Part shown: positions 43,839-52,259 of the stretch, piece by piece
Layout: each line of letters begins with the position of its first letter
Position numbering within the stretch: position 1 is the first letter of the stretch
From: Chitinophagales bacterium
GTDB taxonomy: Bacteria > Bacteroidota > Bacteroidia > Chitinophagales > Chitinophagaceae
Reading direction: 5' to 3'
Assembly: GCA_020636505.1 (NCBI GenBank)
Contig: JACJXR010000001.1
Coordinates: 124,001 to 188,000, forward strand
DNA: 64,000 nt
Notes under the pieces: model-generated
Seen by the model: only the letters and a program-made list of their open reading frames with translations
What the model was told of the DNA's origin: nothing
Databases searched by the model: none
Made by a program: the position numbers and the translations under genes

Positions 43839-44264
43839 ATGCCGTCGAAGTTTCATGAATTAGATGTCAATGCCAAACTGAAAGACAGGAGAAAACTCTC
43901 CGGCTTTTTGGACGATCTGGTTGCCCGATACAACAAGAAATACAAGCAGTGCAGCCTGACCTATATTTTTTGTACGGATGAGTACCTGTTGGGCATCAAC
44001 CAACAGTTCTTGAATCATGACACATATACTGACATAATCACATTCGACCTGAGCGAAGGGGATATGCTTATCGGCGAAATATACATCAGTACGGACCGTG
44101 TGGCCGAGAATGCGGCATCTCTCGATGTGGCTTACAAAACAGAGCTACACAGAGTACTGTTTCATGGTGCGCTGCATCTGTGCGGCTTCAAAGACAAGAC
44201 GGCAAAAGACAAACAAGAGATGCGCGCCAAAGAGGACGAGTGCCTGCAACGATATTTTAAATAA
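43839..44264 (+). CDS. ybeY: Endoribonuclease YbeY (rRNA maturation)
   Basis: Zinc-dependent RNase that matures the 16S rRNA 3' end and takes part in ribosome quality control. The 141-residue protein has the signature HGALHLCGFKDK, in which two His are kept but the third metal ligand position of the usual H3xH5xH motif is Asp. This variation is known in Bacteroidota YbeY. The N-terminal half carries LTYIFCTDEYLLGINQQFLNHDTYTDIITFDL, as expected. The stop codon overlaps the start of the next gene (TAATG). Confidence 0.95.
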   Translation: MPSKFHELDVNAKLKDRRKLSGFLDDLVARYNKKYKQCSLTYIFCTDEYLLGINQQFLNHDTYTDIITFDLSEGDMLIGEIYISTDRVAENAASLDVAYKTELHRVLFHGALHLCGFKDKTAKDKQEMRAKEDECLQRYFK

Positions 44265-44986
44265 TGAACATAGAGATACTATACGAAGATGATGACCTGT
44301 TGATCGTCAACAAGCCGGCAGGCATGTTGGTGATACCGGACCGTTTTGATGAGGAGCAACCTTCACTTAACAGATTACTGGCAGAGAAGCACGGTCAGCA
44401 TATGTTTGTGGTACACAGGTTGGACAGAGGGACAAGTGGTGTTATTTGTTTTGCCAAAAACGAAGAAACGCATAAATACATGTCCAAGCTGTTTCAAGAG
44501 CACAATGTTGAGAAATACTATACAGGACTTGTTTCAGGCAGAGTATTGACAAAAGAAGGTACGATCGACAGCGGTATTATGGAGCACCCCACCCAACGAG
44601 GCAAAATGGTGGTGAACAAAAAAGGCAAAGAATCACTGACCGACTATAAAGTACTTGCAGAGTGGCCGTTATATACATTGGTTGAGTTCAGGATACATAC
44701 CGGACGCACTCACCAGATACGTGTACATATGCAATCCATAGGCCACCCCATAGCTTGCGATGAACTGTACAGCGACGGCAAACCCTTCTTCTTATCAAAT
44801 ATCAAGAAGAAATATGTAGGCTCCACCAAGAACGAAGAACGCCCATTGCTCAGCCGATTGGCACTGCATGCATCCAAGCTTGTTTTCAAAAAAGCGGACG
44901 GACATGAAATAGTTGCCGAAGCGGAGCTACCCAAAGACATAGCGGCTTGTGTGAATCAACTGAACAAATGGGCCAAACCCGTTTAA
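44264..44986 (+). CDS. RluA-family pseudouridine synthase
   Basis: A 240-residue RNA pseudouridine synthase: catalytic motif HRLDRGTSGVICFAK (Asp at about 54), RIHTGRTHQIRVHMQSIGHPIACDELY near 145-171, and no S4 domain. It modifies a uridine in rRNA or tRNA; the site cannot be told from the sequence. The start ATG at 44264 shares a base with the ybeY stop, so the two are coupled. gldC follows 36 bases downstream with its own -7 box. Confidence 0.94.
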   Translation: MNIEILYEDDDLLIVNKPAGMLVIPDRFDEEQPSLNRLLAEKHGQHMFVVHRLDRGTSGVICFAKNEETHKYMSKLFQEHNVEKYYTGLVSGRVLTKEGTIDSGIMEHPTQRGKMVVNKKGKESLTDYKVLAEWPLYTLVEFRIHTGRTHQIRVHMQSIGHPIACDELYSDGKPFFLSNIKKKYVGSTKNEERPLLSRLALHASKLVFKKADGHEIVAEAELPKDIAACVNQLNKWAKPV

Positions 44987-44997
44987 AACCTAATACT

Positions 44998-45005
44998 TAC
45001 TTTTG
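44998..45005 (+). promoter_or_regulatory. -7 promoter box (TACTTTTG) for gldC
   Basis: Perfect TAnnTTTG, 17 bases before the gldC ATG at 45023. Confidence 0.5.
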
Positions 45006-45022
45006 CGCTTTAAATCATAATA

Positions 45023-45376
45023 ATGGCAAGGAAATCAAATATCAATGTACAGGTAGAGCTTGACGAAGAAAGAATGCCTGAAAAAATAGAATGGAATGCA
45101 CCTGATGGCGGTGTGGATGGGCAACAAGAGGCAAAAGCCATCTTGCTGAGCTTATGGGATGGGCAGGACAAATCTGCACTACGTATAGACCTTTGGACCA
45201 AGAAAATGATGGTGGACGAAATGAACGATTTCTTTTATCAGACATTGTTCGGCATGGCGGATACTTACTTGCGTGCCACCAACAACACCGATATTTCAAA
45301 CGACCTGAAAGCTTTTGCGAAAGACTTTTTGAAGAAAGCTTCTGATGCATTGGAACAACAGGAAAACAATTCATAA
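45023..45376 (+). CDS. gldC: Gliding motility protein GldC
   Basis: A 117-residue soluble protein with the GldC pattern: MARKSNINVQVELDEERMPEKIEWNAPDGG, AKAILLSLWDGQDKSALRIDLWTKKMMVDEMNDFFYQTLFGMADTY. GldC is associated with Bacteroidota gliding and the type IX secretion apparatus, though its role is less central than that of GldKLMN. It is often encoded alone, as here. It precedes a yqeY-like gene by 39 bases. Confidence 0.92.
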   Translation: MARKSNINVQVELDEERMPEKIEWNAPDGGVDGQQEAKAILLSLWDGQDKSALRIDLWTKKMMVDEMNDFFYQTLFGMADTYLRATNNTDISNDLKAFAKDFLKKASDALEQQENNS

Positions 45377-45415
45377 TAGGTTTTATAACTTAGTACACCT
45401 ACAAAACACAAGTAT

Positions 45416-45862
45416 ATGTCTTTGGAACAAAAAGTAATGGAAGAGCTGAAAAACGCGATGCGTGCAAAAGACGAAGCGGCATTGCGTACGTTGCGTGCAA
45501 TCAAGTCAGCCATTTTGCTTGAAAAAACTTCGGGCAGCGGAACGGAAATAACCGAAGCCGATGAGATGAAGATGTTGCAAAAACTGGCCAAGCAACGCCG
45601 CGATTCATTGGACATATTCAAACAGCAAAACAGAGAAGACCTTGCGTCGAAAGAAGAGGAGGAAATAGCGATAATTGAAAAGTTCCTACCACAACCTCTT
45701 TCCGACGAAGAGTTGACCGCTGCGCTGAAAAGCATCATAGAAAAAGTAGGCGCATCATCTCCAGCCGATATGGGCAAGGTGATGGGTGCAGCCACCAAAG
45801 AGCTTGCAGGTAAAGCAGACGGCAAGTCCATATCTCAAAAAGTGAAAGAACTGTTGAGTTAA
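45416..45862 (+). CDS. GatB/YqeY domain protein
   Basis: A 148-residue protein of the YqeY family, the small domain that is also the tRNA-binding tail of GatB. Seen: MSLEQKVMEELKNAMRAKDEAALRTLRAIKSAILL, LQKLAKQRRDSLDIFKQQNREDLASKEEEEIAIIEKFLPQPLS and the C-terminal MGKVMGAATKELAGKADG, all usual. Function of the stand-alone form is unclear. It is followed by cvpA after 12 bases. Confidence 0.93.
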   Translation: MSLEQKVMEELKNAMRAKDEAALRTLRAIKSAILLEKTSGSGTEITEADEMKMLQKLAKQRRDSLDIFKQQNREDLASKEEEEIAIIEKFLPQPLSDEELTAALKSIIEKVGASSPADMGKVMGAATKELAGKADGKSISQKVKELLS

Positions 45863-45874
45863 TATGCGTTGTAT

Positions 45875-46432
45875 ATGATAATCGATATCATAGCCATAAC
45901 GCTTATAATCATCTTTTTCATACGCGGCTACATGAAAGGTATCATAGTAGCCGCTTTTTCTCTTATAGCCATAGTATTAGGCATCATTTGTGCGTTGAAA
46001 CTTTCTGAGCGATTGGCATCATACTTATTGAGTGCCGGATATGTCAGCTCAGGTTGGGCACAGCTGTTAAGCTACGTCGTACTGTTTATTGGCGTGGTGT
46101 GGTTGGTGCGCATAATCGCTAAAGCAATAGAATCAGCGGCGAGTATGGCTATGTTGGGATGGGCCAACAAAGGTATCGGCGGTTTGCTTTACGCGTTTCT
46201 CGCAGTCACGGTTTGCAGTTCAATATTTTGGTTGGGGAGAGAAATGCAGTTGCTATCCGAAGAAACAATAGCCGCATCCAAAACATATCCGTACATAGAA
46301 CCTGTAGCACCATGGATAGCAGATAAGGTAGGCATGGTCTTGCCTTTTCTGAAAAACGTATTTGCCGACCTGCAAACATTCTTCACCAACGTAAACGAAT
46401 ACTTGCCGGAGCATGTGGATACTACTCGATAA
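45875..46432 (+). CDS. cvpA: CvpA family membrane protein
   Basis: A 185-residue protein with four membrane segments (about 2-19, 24-44, 63-84, 98-118) and a hydrophilic C-terminal tail. The arrangement and the N-terminal motif DIIAITLIIIFFIRGYMKGII fit the colicin V production protein family, whose known roles are envelope homeostasis and, in enterobacteria, colicin V export. The start is the ATG at 45875, since the frame also allows a TTG at 45869. It overlaps pabA by 20 bases. Confidence 0.9.
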   Translation: MIIDIIAITLIIIFFIRGYMKGIIVAAFSLIAIVLGIICALKLSERLASYLLSAGYVSSGWAQLLSYVVLFIGVVWLVRIIAKAIESAASMAMLGWANKGIGGLLYAFLAVTVCSSIFWLGREMQLLSEETIAASKTYPYIEPVAPWIADKVGMVLPFLKNVFADLQTFFTNVNEYLPEHVDTTR

Positions 46433-46979
46433 CTACGACTCGTTTACATATATACTGCTGCACTACCTGCAACAAACAGGTAACGAATGTGTCGTGTACA
46501 GAAACGACGAGTTATCCGTAACAGAGTTGGCAGCATTGAATCCTGAAAGAATAATCATTTCTCCCGGTCCTGAAACACCTTTACAGGCAGGCATTACAAT
46601 GGACGTGATTGAACACTTTCACAAAACCACTCCCATATTGGGCGTTTGTTTGGGACATCAGGCATTGGGTATGTACTTCGGTGGTAAATTGGTGCATACG
46701 CCCTACCCTATGCACGGTAAAACAAGCGAGGTGACTCACAACGATCATCCTTTGTACAACAACATACCATCACCTTGTACGGTAATGCGCTATCATTCTC
46801 TGGCCATTGATGAGATTGAGAACACAGGCTTGATTCCGCTTGCACATACGGTAGATGACAACACACTAATGGCTTTGGCTCACGAAACATATCCTTGTGT
46901 GGGCATACAGTACCATCCTGAAAGCATCGGCACCAATGATGGACAACAACTGATAAATAATTGGGCAAAGATGTATTAA
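46413..46979 (+). CDS. pabA: Class I glutamine amidotransferase (PabA/TrpG type)
   Basis: Releases ammonia from glutamine for aminodeoxychorismate or anthranilate synthase. The 188-residue protein has ILLDNYDSFTYILLHYLQ at the start, catalytic C79 in ILGVCLGHQALG and H168/E170 in QYHPES, so the triad is complete. No pabB or trpE is next to it. It overlaps the end of cvpA by 20 bases, suggesting coupling, and its 3' end overlaps a convergent gene by four bases. PabA and TrpG cannot be separated by sequence alone. Confidence 0.9.
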   Translation: MWILLDNYDSFTYILLHYLQQTGNECVVYRNDELSVTELAALNPERIIISPGPETPLQAGITMDVIEHFHKTTPILGVCLGHQALGMYFGGKLVHTPYPMHGKTSEVTHNDHPLYNNIPSPCTVMRYHSLAIDEIENTGLIPLAHTVDDNTLMALAHETYPCVGIQYHPESIGTNDGQQLINNWAKMY

Positions 46980-48859
46980 CGGGCGGTACACAACTCTTGT
47001 ATTGCAGCATTTATCTGCTCGACTATCGGATTTTTTTTATCCTTTATTGTTGATAGTGCTATTTGTAGATCTTGGCAAGGATTCTGTCCTGAACGGTACT
47101 TTACCATGGCGCGCCAATAATATGCTTCCGTATACAAATTGTTCATTGATATCGCCTTATTGATATCCGTCATAGCATCATCCACCCTTCGCTGTTTTGC
47201 ATATACCAAGCCTCTGCGCAAATAGTACAGCGGTTCTTTGCCTTCGTATCTAATTGCCAAACCGTACTCCTGTTCAGCTTCTGGCAGCCTACCAGTCTGA
47301 TCCAAACAGTCTGCTTTAATATAATGTGCTCTTGCGTTTTCCGGCTCTTGTTGCAGCACCTTTAGTATATCGATCAATGCTCTCTTAGCATCTCCCGTTT
47401 GTTGGTATAACAATGCCCTGCTGAACAACGCCTTTGTTGTTTCTTGTATGGAGATGGCTTTGTTCAATGCAGACAATGCTTCTGTTGCATTACCCTGTCG
47501 CATGGCTATCACACCATTGTTATACCATGCTTTTGCATTATTTGCATCCAATGAGATTGCCTTATTGATATGTTCTTTGGCAGCACGATAGTCCCCTTCT
47601 TCCATATATACACCACCGAGGCTACTATGTGCTATTGCCGATTCAGGGAAATTGTCTGTTACCGATTCCCAGAAATTCAGCTCCGACAACCAGATATCAT
47701 TGCGCGCATAAGTAGCTATACTATATACAAGCGACAGCACTGCAAGCGCACCTATGGCAACACTCTTAGATGATTTCTTTTGCAAGAATTGGTACAAATA
47801 ATACACCACAACAAACCATACACCCACACATGCCACATACCAATAACGGTCCGCCATCAGCACCTCACCAAACTGGACGAACTGCAATACAATGGCAATA
47901 TTCACCGTGTAAAAAAGTATACCGCCTGCCAATACGTACTGCTTCTTTTTGTAGGCGATAACTCCGCCTATCAATATCGCCAATGCAATCACCGAATAAA
48001 TTATGTGTACCGCTCCTATCTCTGTCGGATACGGATACAATACCGATAACTTGACCGGTACAAAGAGATTGACTAAATATTGCACGTACGCATATCCTGC
48101 AAACACTATCGTATGTAGAATTGTAAAGTCGGGATGCAGGTTAAGGAAATCAACCTCTTTTTGCGCTTGCAATGTGATGACACCTATTGGTATTGCCAAC
48201 AATATCAGTGGTAATTTCTCCAACCAAACACGCTTGTCTTTCAAGGAACGATGCATCCAAATATCCACTGCCAACAATGCAAATGGCAATGTTACAGCTG
48301 TAAGCTTACAGAGATATGCAGCTATCGCAAGCAAGTATATCCAAATGAGCTTTTTGTTGTTGTTCTTCCTCACATAGCCCACATATATGTACATGGCCCA
48401 GAAAAAGAAGAAACCGTTCATCACTTTGTTGCGCGCAGCTATCCACGATACACTTTCCGTCTGTACAGGATGTAATGCAAATAGCAATGCAACAAATAAT
48501 GCTATCAATGCATTGCCTTGCAACTTTTTGATAAAAGCGTACAACATTATCGCACAGCCTGTGTGCCACAATATGCTATCCAGATGATAAACGTAAGCAT
48601 GTTCTCCACCTACCAAAAAATCCAAGGCATACGTAAATATCGGCAGTGGTTGATAGTTGCCTATATAGTACTCGGTCCACCAGTTGGCAAAGGTGGTTGC
48701 GTTAATCGCTCTGATGTCGGGAGTGTTGAACACATAGTCCATATCGTCCCAAGACATAAAGCCGGCATCAAACACTTTGGCATATGCAGCCCATACTGCA
48801 ATTATCAGTATGCAGATATGCAGCAGTGTATGTCTTAGTGATGGATTGCTATCGTTCAT
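46976..48859 (-). CDS. TPR-containing polytopic membrane protein (TMTC/GT-C-like)
   Basis: A 627-residue protein with about ten membrane segments over residues 10-395 and then five to six tetratricopeptide repeats (about 405-600: AIAHSSLGGVYMEEGDYRAAKEHINKAI, AKAWYNNGVIAMRQGNATEALSALNKAI, and so on). The first outer loop has FDAGFMSWDDMDYVFNTPDI, an acidic DD pair placed like the catalytic site in GT-C enzymes and in eukaryotic TMTC O-mannosyltransferases, which have the same order of domains. It lies 39 bases downstream of birA on the same strand. Whether it glycosylates proteins is inference. Confidence 0.78.
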   Translation of the reverse strand: MNDSNPSLRHTLLHICILIIAVWAAYAKVFDAGFMSWDDMDYVFNTPDIRAINATTFANWWTEYYIGNYQPLPIFTYALDFLVGGEHAYVYHLDSILWHTGCAIMLYAFIKKLQGNALIALFVALLFALHPVQTESVSWIAARNKVMNGFFFFWAMYIYVGYVRKNNNKKLIWIYLLAIAAYLCKLTAVTLPFALLAVDIWMHRSLKDKRVWLEKLPLILLAIPIGVITLQAQKEVDFLNLHPDFTILHTIVFAGYAYVQYLVNLFVPVKLSVLYPYPTEIGAVHIIYSVIALAILIGGVIAYKKKQYVLAGGILFYTVNIAIVLQFVQFGEVLMADRYWYVACVGVWFVVVYYLYQFLQKKSSKSVAIGALAVLSLVYSIATYARNDIWLSELNFWESVTDNFPESAIAHSSLGGVYMEEGDYRAAKEHINKAISLDANNAKAWYNNGVIAMRQGNATEALSALNKAISIQETTKALFSRALLYQQTGDAKRALIDILKVLQQEPENARAHYIKADCLDQTGRLPEAEQEYGLAIRYEGKEPLYYLRRGLVYAKQRRVDDAMTDINKAISMNNLYTEAYYWRAMVKYRSGQNPCQDLQIALSTIKDKKNPIVEQINAAIQELCTAR

Positions 48860-48897
48860 TATGTACCGAAACTATAAAATATTGGGCATTAATATCG

Positions 48898-49656
48898 TCA
48901 ACCCCAAACCCACTCCACAGCACCGTGATTGTAGTTGGCTATGTCACCTCCTTGCAGTTGAACCTGCAGCATACCGTCAAGTGTCACACCCAAAACTGTA
49001 CCGATAAACTCGTTTTTACCGATCGCCAAACGTTGGTTGTCCCCACACTTGTACAACACATTGTGGTATTCATTCAGCAATCTTTCTGGAGTAACATATT
49101 GCATGGTGTATTTGATGATACGCTCTCTAAGCCTGCTCATGAAATCGAACTTGGAAATGTCTTGCTTGGATTCCATATGCAGCGATGTGGCAAAAGGCAA
49201 TTCGTATGAAAATGAAGATTGCATGATATTGATACCGATACCGACCACACTGTATATCCAGTCGTTGCCACGTATCACATTTTCTATCAATACGCCTCCT
49301 GCCTTTTTGTCATTGACTATTATATCATTGGGCCACTTGATACGTACGTCCCAATGCTCATACATTTCCTGTAATATATCGGCCAATGCCAGTGAAATAG
49401 CCATATTGAAGCAGAATTGATGCTCAATGTCATAAACCGGTGTTAAAACAATGCTCATCAAAAGGCTCTCTCCGGGGGTGTCGTTCCAGTTTTTTCCTCT
49501 CTGCCCTTTACCTTTTGTTTGCTGCTCTGCAACTATTGTCAGCCCTTGTTGTGCCGTATCGGCATCTATCAGCCACATGGCATAGTTATTGGTGCTGTCT
49601 ATAGAGTTAAGTTCAATGATAGGGGCATTTAAAATTGCCTGTAAACTAACTGCCAA
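48898..49656 (-). CDS. birA: Biotin-[acetyl-CoA-carboxylase] ligase, no DNA-binding domain
   Basis: Joins biotin to the carboxyl carrier protein through biotinyl-AMP. The 252-residue form has ELNSIDSTNNYAMWL, AEQQTKGKGQRGKNWND (biotin loop), IKWPNDIIVNDKKAGGVLIEN and the C-terminal SH3-like domain. The N-terminal helix-turn-helix of E. coli BirA is absent. The frame reaches 49890, but this extension overlaps rsfS antisense and carries no homology. There is no ATG before the conserved region, so I place the start at TTG 49656; TTG 49698 is the alternative. Confidence 0.88.
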   Translation of the reverse strand: MAVSLQAILNAPIIELNSIDSTNNYAMWLIDADTAQQGLTIVAEQQTKGKGQRGKNWNDTPGESLLMSIVLTPVYDIEHQFCFNMAISLALADILQEMYEHWDVRIKWPNDIIVNDKKAGGVLIENVIRGNDWIYSVVGIGINIMQSSFSYELPFATSLHMESKQDISKFDFMSRLRERIIKYTMQYVTPERLLNEYHNVLYKCGDNQRLAIGKNEFIGTVLGVTLDGMLQVQLQGGDIANYNHGAVEWVWG

Positions 49657-49720
49657 ACTTTCTTTAATTTTGATTGAATTCGTTAAAGATATTGCCAAAC
49701 TATAATAGATAGCGCACAAT

Positions 49721-50119
49721 TTGGATAAAATAATAACCGCACTGCAAAGCAGGAAGAAGTCCGCAACAGGTCTGACGAGGAATAGCAAATTATTCAAAAC
49801 AATACTTGATGCTGTAAAAGACAAAAAAGCCGAGGAAGTCGTCTCTCTCGACCTGAAGAAGATAGATGAGGCGGTTGCCGATTTTTTCATTCTATGCGAG
49901 GCTCAATCCAACACACAGCTTAAAGCCATAGCCGAAAACGTTGAGAAGAAGGTAATGGAAGAGTGCAATGAGAAACCCTACCACGTTGAAAGAGGCGACA
50001 AATGGACGCTTGTTGACTATGTCAATATTGTTGTACATATTTTTCAAACAGAACACAGAAAGTTCTACAACCTGGAAAGCCTTTGGGCGGATGCAGGCAG
50101 AGTGGAACATAATGATTAG
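49721..50119 (+). CDS. rsfS: Ribosomal silencing factor RsfS
   Basis: Binds ribosomal protein L14 and blocks subunit joining in starvation. The 132-residue protein carries the family core KTILDAVKDKKAEEVVSLDLKKIDEAVADFFILCEAQSNTQLKAIAENVEKK and DYVNIVVHIFQTEHRKFYNLESLWADA. It has no ATG before the core; the first start in frame after a TAG at 49706 is the TTG at 49721, which gives a 27-residue basic N-terminus typical of the phylum. It is divergent from birA and followed 44 bases later by ftsH, the usual order in Bacteroidota. Confidence 0.93.
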   Translation: MDKIITALQSRKKSATGLTRNSKLFKTILDAVKDKKAEEVVSLDLKKIDEAVADFFILCEAQSNTQLKAIAENVEKKVMEECNEKPYHVERGDKWTLVDYVNIVVHIFQTEHRKFYNLESLWADAGRVEHND

Positions 50120-50123
50120 TTAA

Positions 50124-50139
50124 TGCTGCATGTGCAGCA
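50124..50139. repeat. Sixteen-base palindrome between rsfS and ftsH
   Basis: TGCTGCA TG TGCAGCA, seven-base perfect arms with a two-base centre. No T-run follows, so it is not a standard terminator. It sits just upstream of a TACTTTAG near -7 box for ftsH and could be an operator or an RNA hairpin. Confidence 0.5.
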
Positions 50140-50163
50140 ATATATTTACGTACTTTAGACAAA

Positions 50164-52185
50164 ATGGACGATAATAAATTCAGGCCCGGACAGCAAGGGC
50201 CGGGTAAGGATAACAAACCGGGAAGAAAGGGGCCTAAATTCAACATTTATTGGATTTATGGTATAATGGTGTTGTTACTCATCGGCCTAAATATGTTCAG
50301 TGGCAGCATGGGTAGCAGTGGGAAGGATATCAGCTTCCAACAGTTCAAGAAAGACTATCTCAGCAAAAACAACGTTGCGAAACTTATAGTAGTCAACAAG
50401 AATGAGGTTGAGGTTTACTTAAAACCTGAAGCCAAGAAGTCGAAAGATGGTGACAGTAAAGTACCTTTTGTTTCCAGTAGCGAAAGCCCCGAAGCCAAGT
50501 TCAAAATTGGTAGTGTAGAGCAATTTACAGACGAGATGAAAGAAGCCAGAGAGCAGTTCTCAGGCAACGACAACATTGAAGTGATATACGAAGAGCGCAG
50601 AAGCATACTGAACGATATGCTAAGCTCTTTCTTACTGCCTGTAATATTCCTGATAGCCATGTGGTTCCTCATCATGCGTAAGATGGGTGGCGGAGCCGGC
50701 GGCGGTACAGGCGGCGGCGGTATCTTCAACATCGGCAAATCAAAAGCTCAGCTTTTCGAGAAAGGCACTCGTGTAAACGTGACCTTCAACGATGTGGCGG
50801 GTCTTGATGAAGCCAAAGTGGAAGTGATGGAAATAGTCGACTTCCTGAAAAATCCAAGAAAATACACCGCACTTGGTGGTAAAATACCTAAAGGCGCGTT
50901 GCTGATAGGCCCTCCGGGTACCGGTAAAACATTGTTGGCCAAAGCCGTTGCAGGTGAAGCACAAGTACCGTTCTTCTCCATATCGGGTTCCGACTTTGTA
51001 GAGCTTTTCGTAGGTGTGGGTGCAAGCCGCGTAAGAGACTTGTTCAAACAAGCCAGAGAAAAAGCACCTTGTATTGTATTCATCGACGAGATAGATGCAA
51101 TAGGCCGTGCACGTGGTAAGAATGTGGTGATGAGCAACGATGAGCGTGAGAACACGCTTAACCAATTGTTGGTTGAAATGGATGGTTTCAGTGGCGATAC
51201 AGGCATTATCGTATTGGCTGCCACCAACCGCCCTGATGTATTGGATACTGCATTGCTTCGTCCTGGACGTTTCGACAGACAGATTTCCATTGACGTGCCT
51301 GATGTAAAAGGCCGTGAAAAAATATTCGATGTTCACTTGAAGCCTATCAAGGTTTCCAAAAACCTCGACATCAAAAAACTGGCTACACAAACACCGGGTT
51401 TTGCAGGTGCAGATATAGCCAACATATGTAACGAGGCTGCTTTGATAGCTGCAAGAAAGGGTAAGACCGAAGTGGATATGGATGACTTCAACGATGCCAT
51501 CGACAGGGTTATCGGAGGTCTGGAGAAGAAGAACAAGATCATATCTCCCGAAGAGAAAAAGGTGATAGCCTATCACGAAGCGGGACATGCCATTTGCGGA
51601 TGGTTCTTGGAGCATGCTCACCCACTCATCAAGGTATCGATAGTACCTCGTGGTGTGGCGGCATTGGGATATGCGCAATACTTACCCAAAGAGCAATATC
51701 TATACACCACAGAGCAAATGAACGACCAAATGGTGGCATTGCTAGGTGGACGTGCGGCCGAAGAGTTGGTATTCGAAAAAATATCCACCGGTGCACAGAA
51801 CGACCTTGAGCGTGTCACTAAAATGGCTTACTCAATGGTTGGTGTATACGGTATGAACGACAAGGTGGGTAACATCTCCTTCCACGATACACAACAGGAA
51901 TATCCTTCTCAAAGGCCTTACTCTGAAGAGACAGCCAAGCTGATCGACGTTGAAGTGAGAGAGTTGATACTAACACAATACAACAGAACAAAAGAGTTGT
52001 TGCACAAATACTTGCCTCAGCTTAAAACATTGGCGGAGGAGCTACTTAAAAAAGAAGTATTGTTCAAAGACGACCTTGAGCGTCTGATAGGTAGCCGCCC
52101 ATACGAGGATATGACCCCGAATGAAGGCATACCTCCTGTAAGCAGCGGAACGGTTGTGAACAATTCAACAACTTTAGAAGACTAA
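50164..52185 (+). CDS. ftsH: ATP-dependent zinc metalloprotease FtsH
   Basis: Membrane-anchored AAA+ protease for damaged membrane proteins and regulators. The 673-residue protein has two membrane segments (about 27-46 and 153-171), a periplasmic domain between them, a Gly-rich linker (about 175-187), Walker A GPPGTGKT (249-256), Walker B IVFIDEIDAIGRARG, the SRH region ATNRPDVLDTALLRPGRFD and the zinc motif HEAGH (471-475). Everything expected is present. A terminator hairpin follows, abutting the promoter of the LUD protein gene. Confidence 0.98.
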   Translation: MDDNKFRPGQQGPGKDNKPGRKGPKFNIYWIYGIMVLLLIGLNMFSGSMGSSGKDISFQQFKKDYLSKNNVAKLIVVNKNEVEVYLKPEAKKSKDGDSKVPFVSSSESPEAKFKIGSVEQFTDEMKEAREQFSGNDNIEVIYEERRSILNDMLSSFLLPVIFLIAMWFLIMRKMGGGAGGGTGGGGIFNIGKSKAQLFEKGTRVNVTFNDVAGLDEAKVEVMEIVDFLKNPRKYTALGGKIPKGALLIGPPGTGKTLLAKAVAGEAQVPFFSISGSDFVELFVGVGASRVRDLFKQAREKAPCIVFIDEIDAIGRARGKNVVMSNDERENTLNQLLVEMDGFSGDTGIIVLAATNRPDVLDTALLRPGRFDRQISIDVPDVKGREKIFDVHLKPIKVSKNLDIKKLATQTPGFAGADIANICNEAALIAARKGKTEVDMDDFNDAIDRVIGGLEKKNKIISPEEKKVIAYHEAGHAICGWFLEHAHPLIKVSIVPRGVAALGYAQYLPKEQYLYTTEQMNDQMVALLGGRAAEELVFEKISTGAQNDLERVTKMAYSMVGVYGMNDKVGNISFHDTQQEYPSQRPYSEETAKLIDVEVRELILTQYNRTKELLHKYLPQLKTLAEELLKKEVLFKDDLERLIGSRPYEDMTPNEGIPPVSSGTVVNNSTTLED

Positions 52186-52204
52186 ATAGAAAGAACAGAT
52201 ACTG

Positions 52205-52233
52205 AAAAAGCGGTGAGTTTATCATCGCTTTTT
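52205..52233 (+). terminator. Intrinsic terminator of ftsH
   Basis: Twelve-base stem AAAAAGCGGTGA/TCATCGCTTTTT with one G-T pair and a five-base loop, ending in a run of T. The next bases form the -7 box of the following gene. Confidence 0.75.
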
Positions 52234-52241
52234 TATTTTTG
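52234..52241 (+). promoter_or_regulatory. -7 promoter box (TATTTTTG) for the LUD protein gene
   Basis: Perfect TAnnTTTG directly after the ftsH terminator stem, 18 bases before the ATG at 52260. Confidence 0.5.
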
Positions 52242-52259
52242 CCTAGAATACAACCGCAT

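Noticed and set aside
49657..49890. Upstream extension of birA
   Set aside because: Most of it is antisense to rsfS, and it carries no helix-turn-helix or other conserved block.
50740..51678. Long minus-strand open frame (312 codons) inside ftsH
   Set aside because: Antisense shadow of a strongly conserved gene. The translation is rich in His, Cys, Tyr and Leu without any domain or start context.
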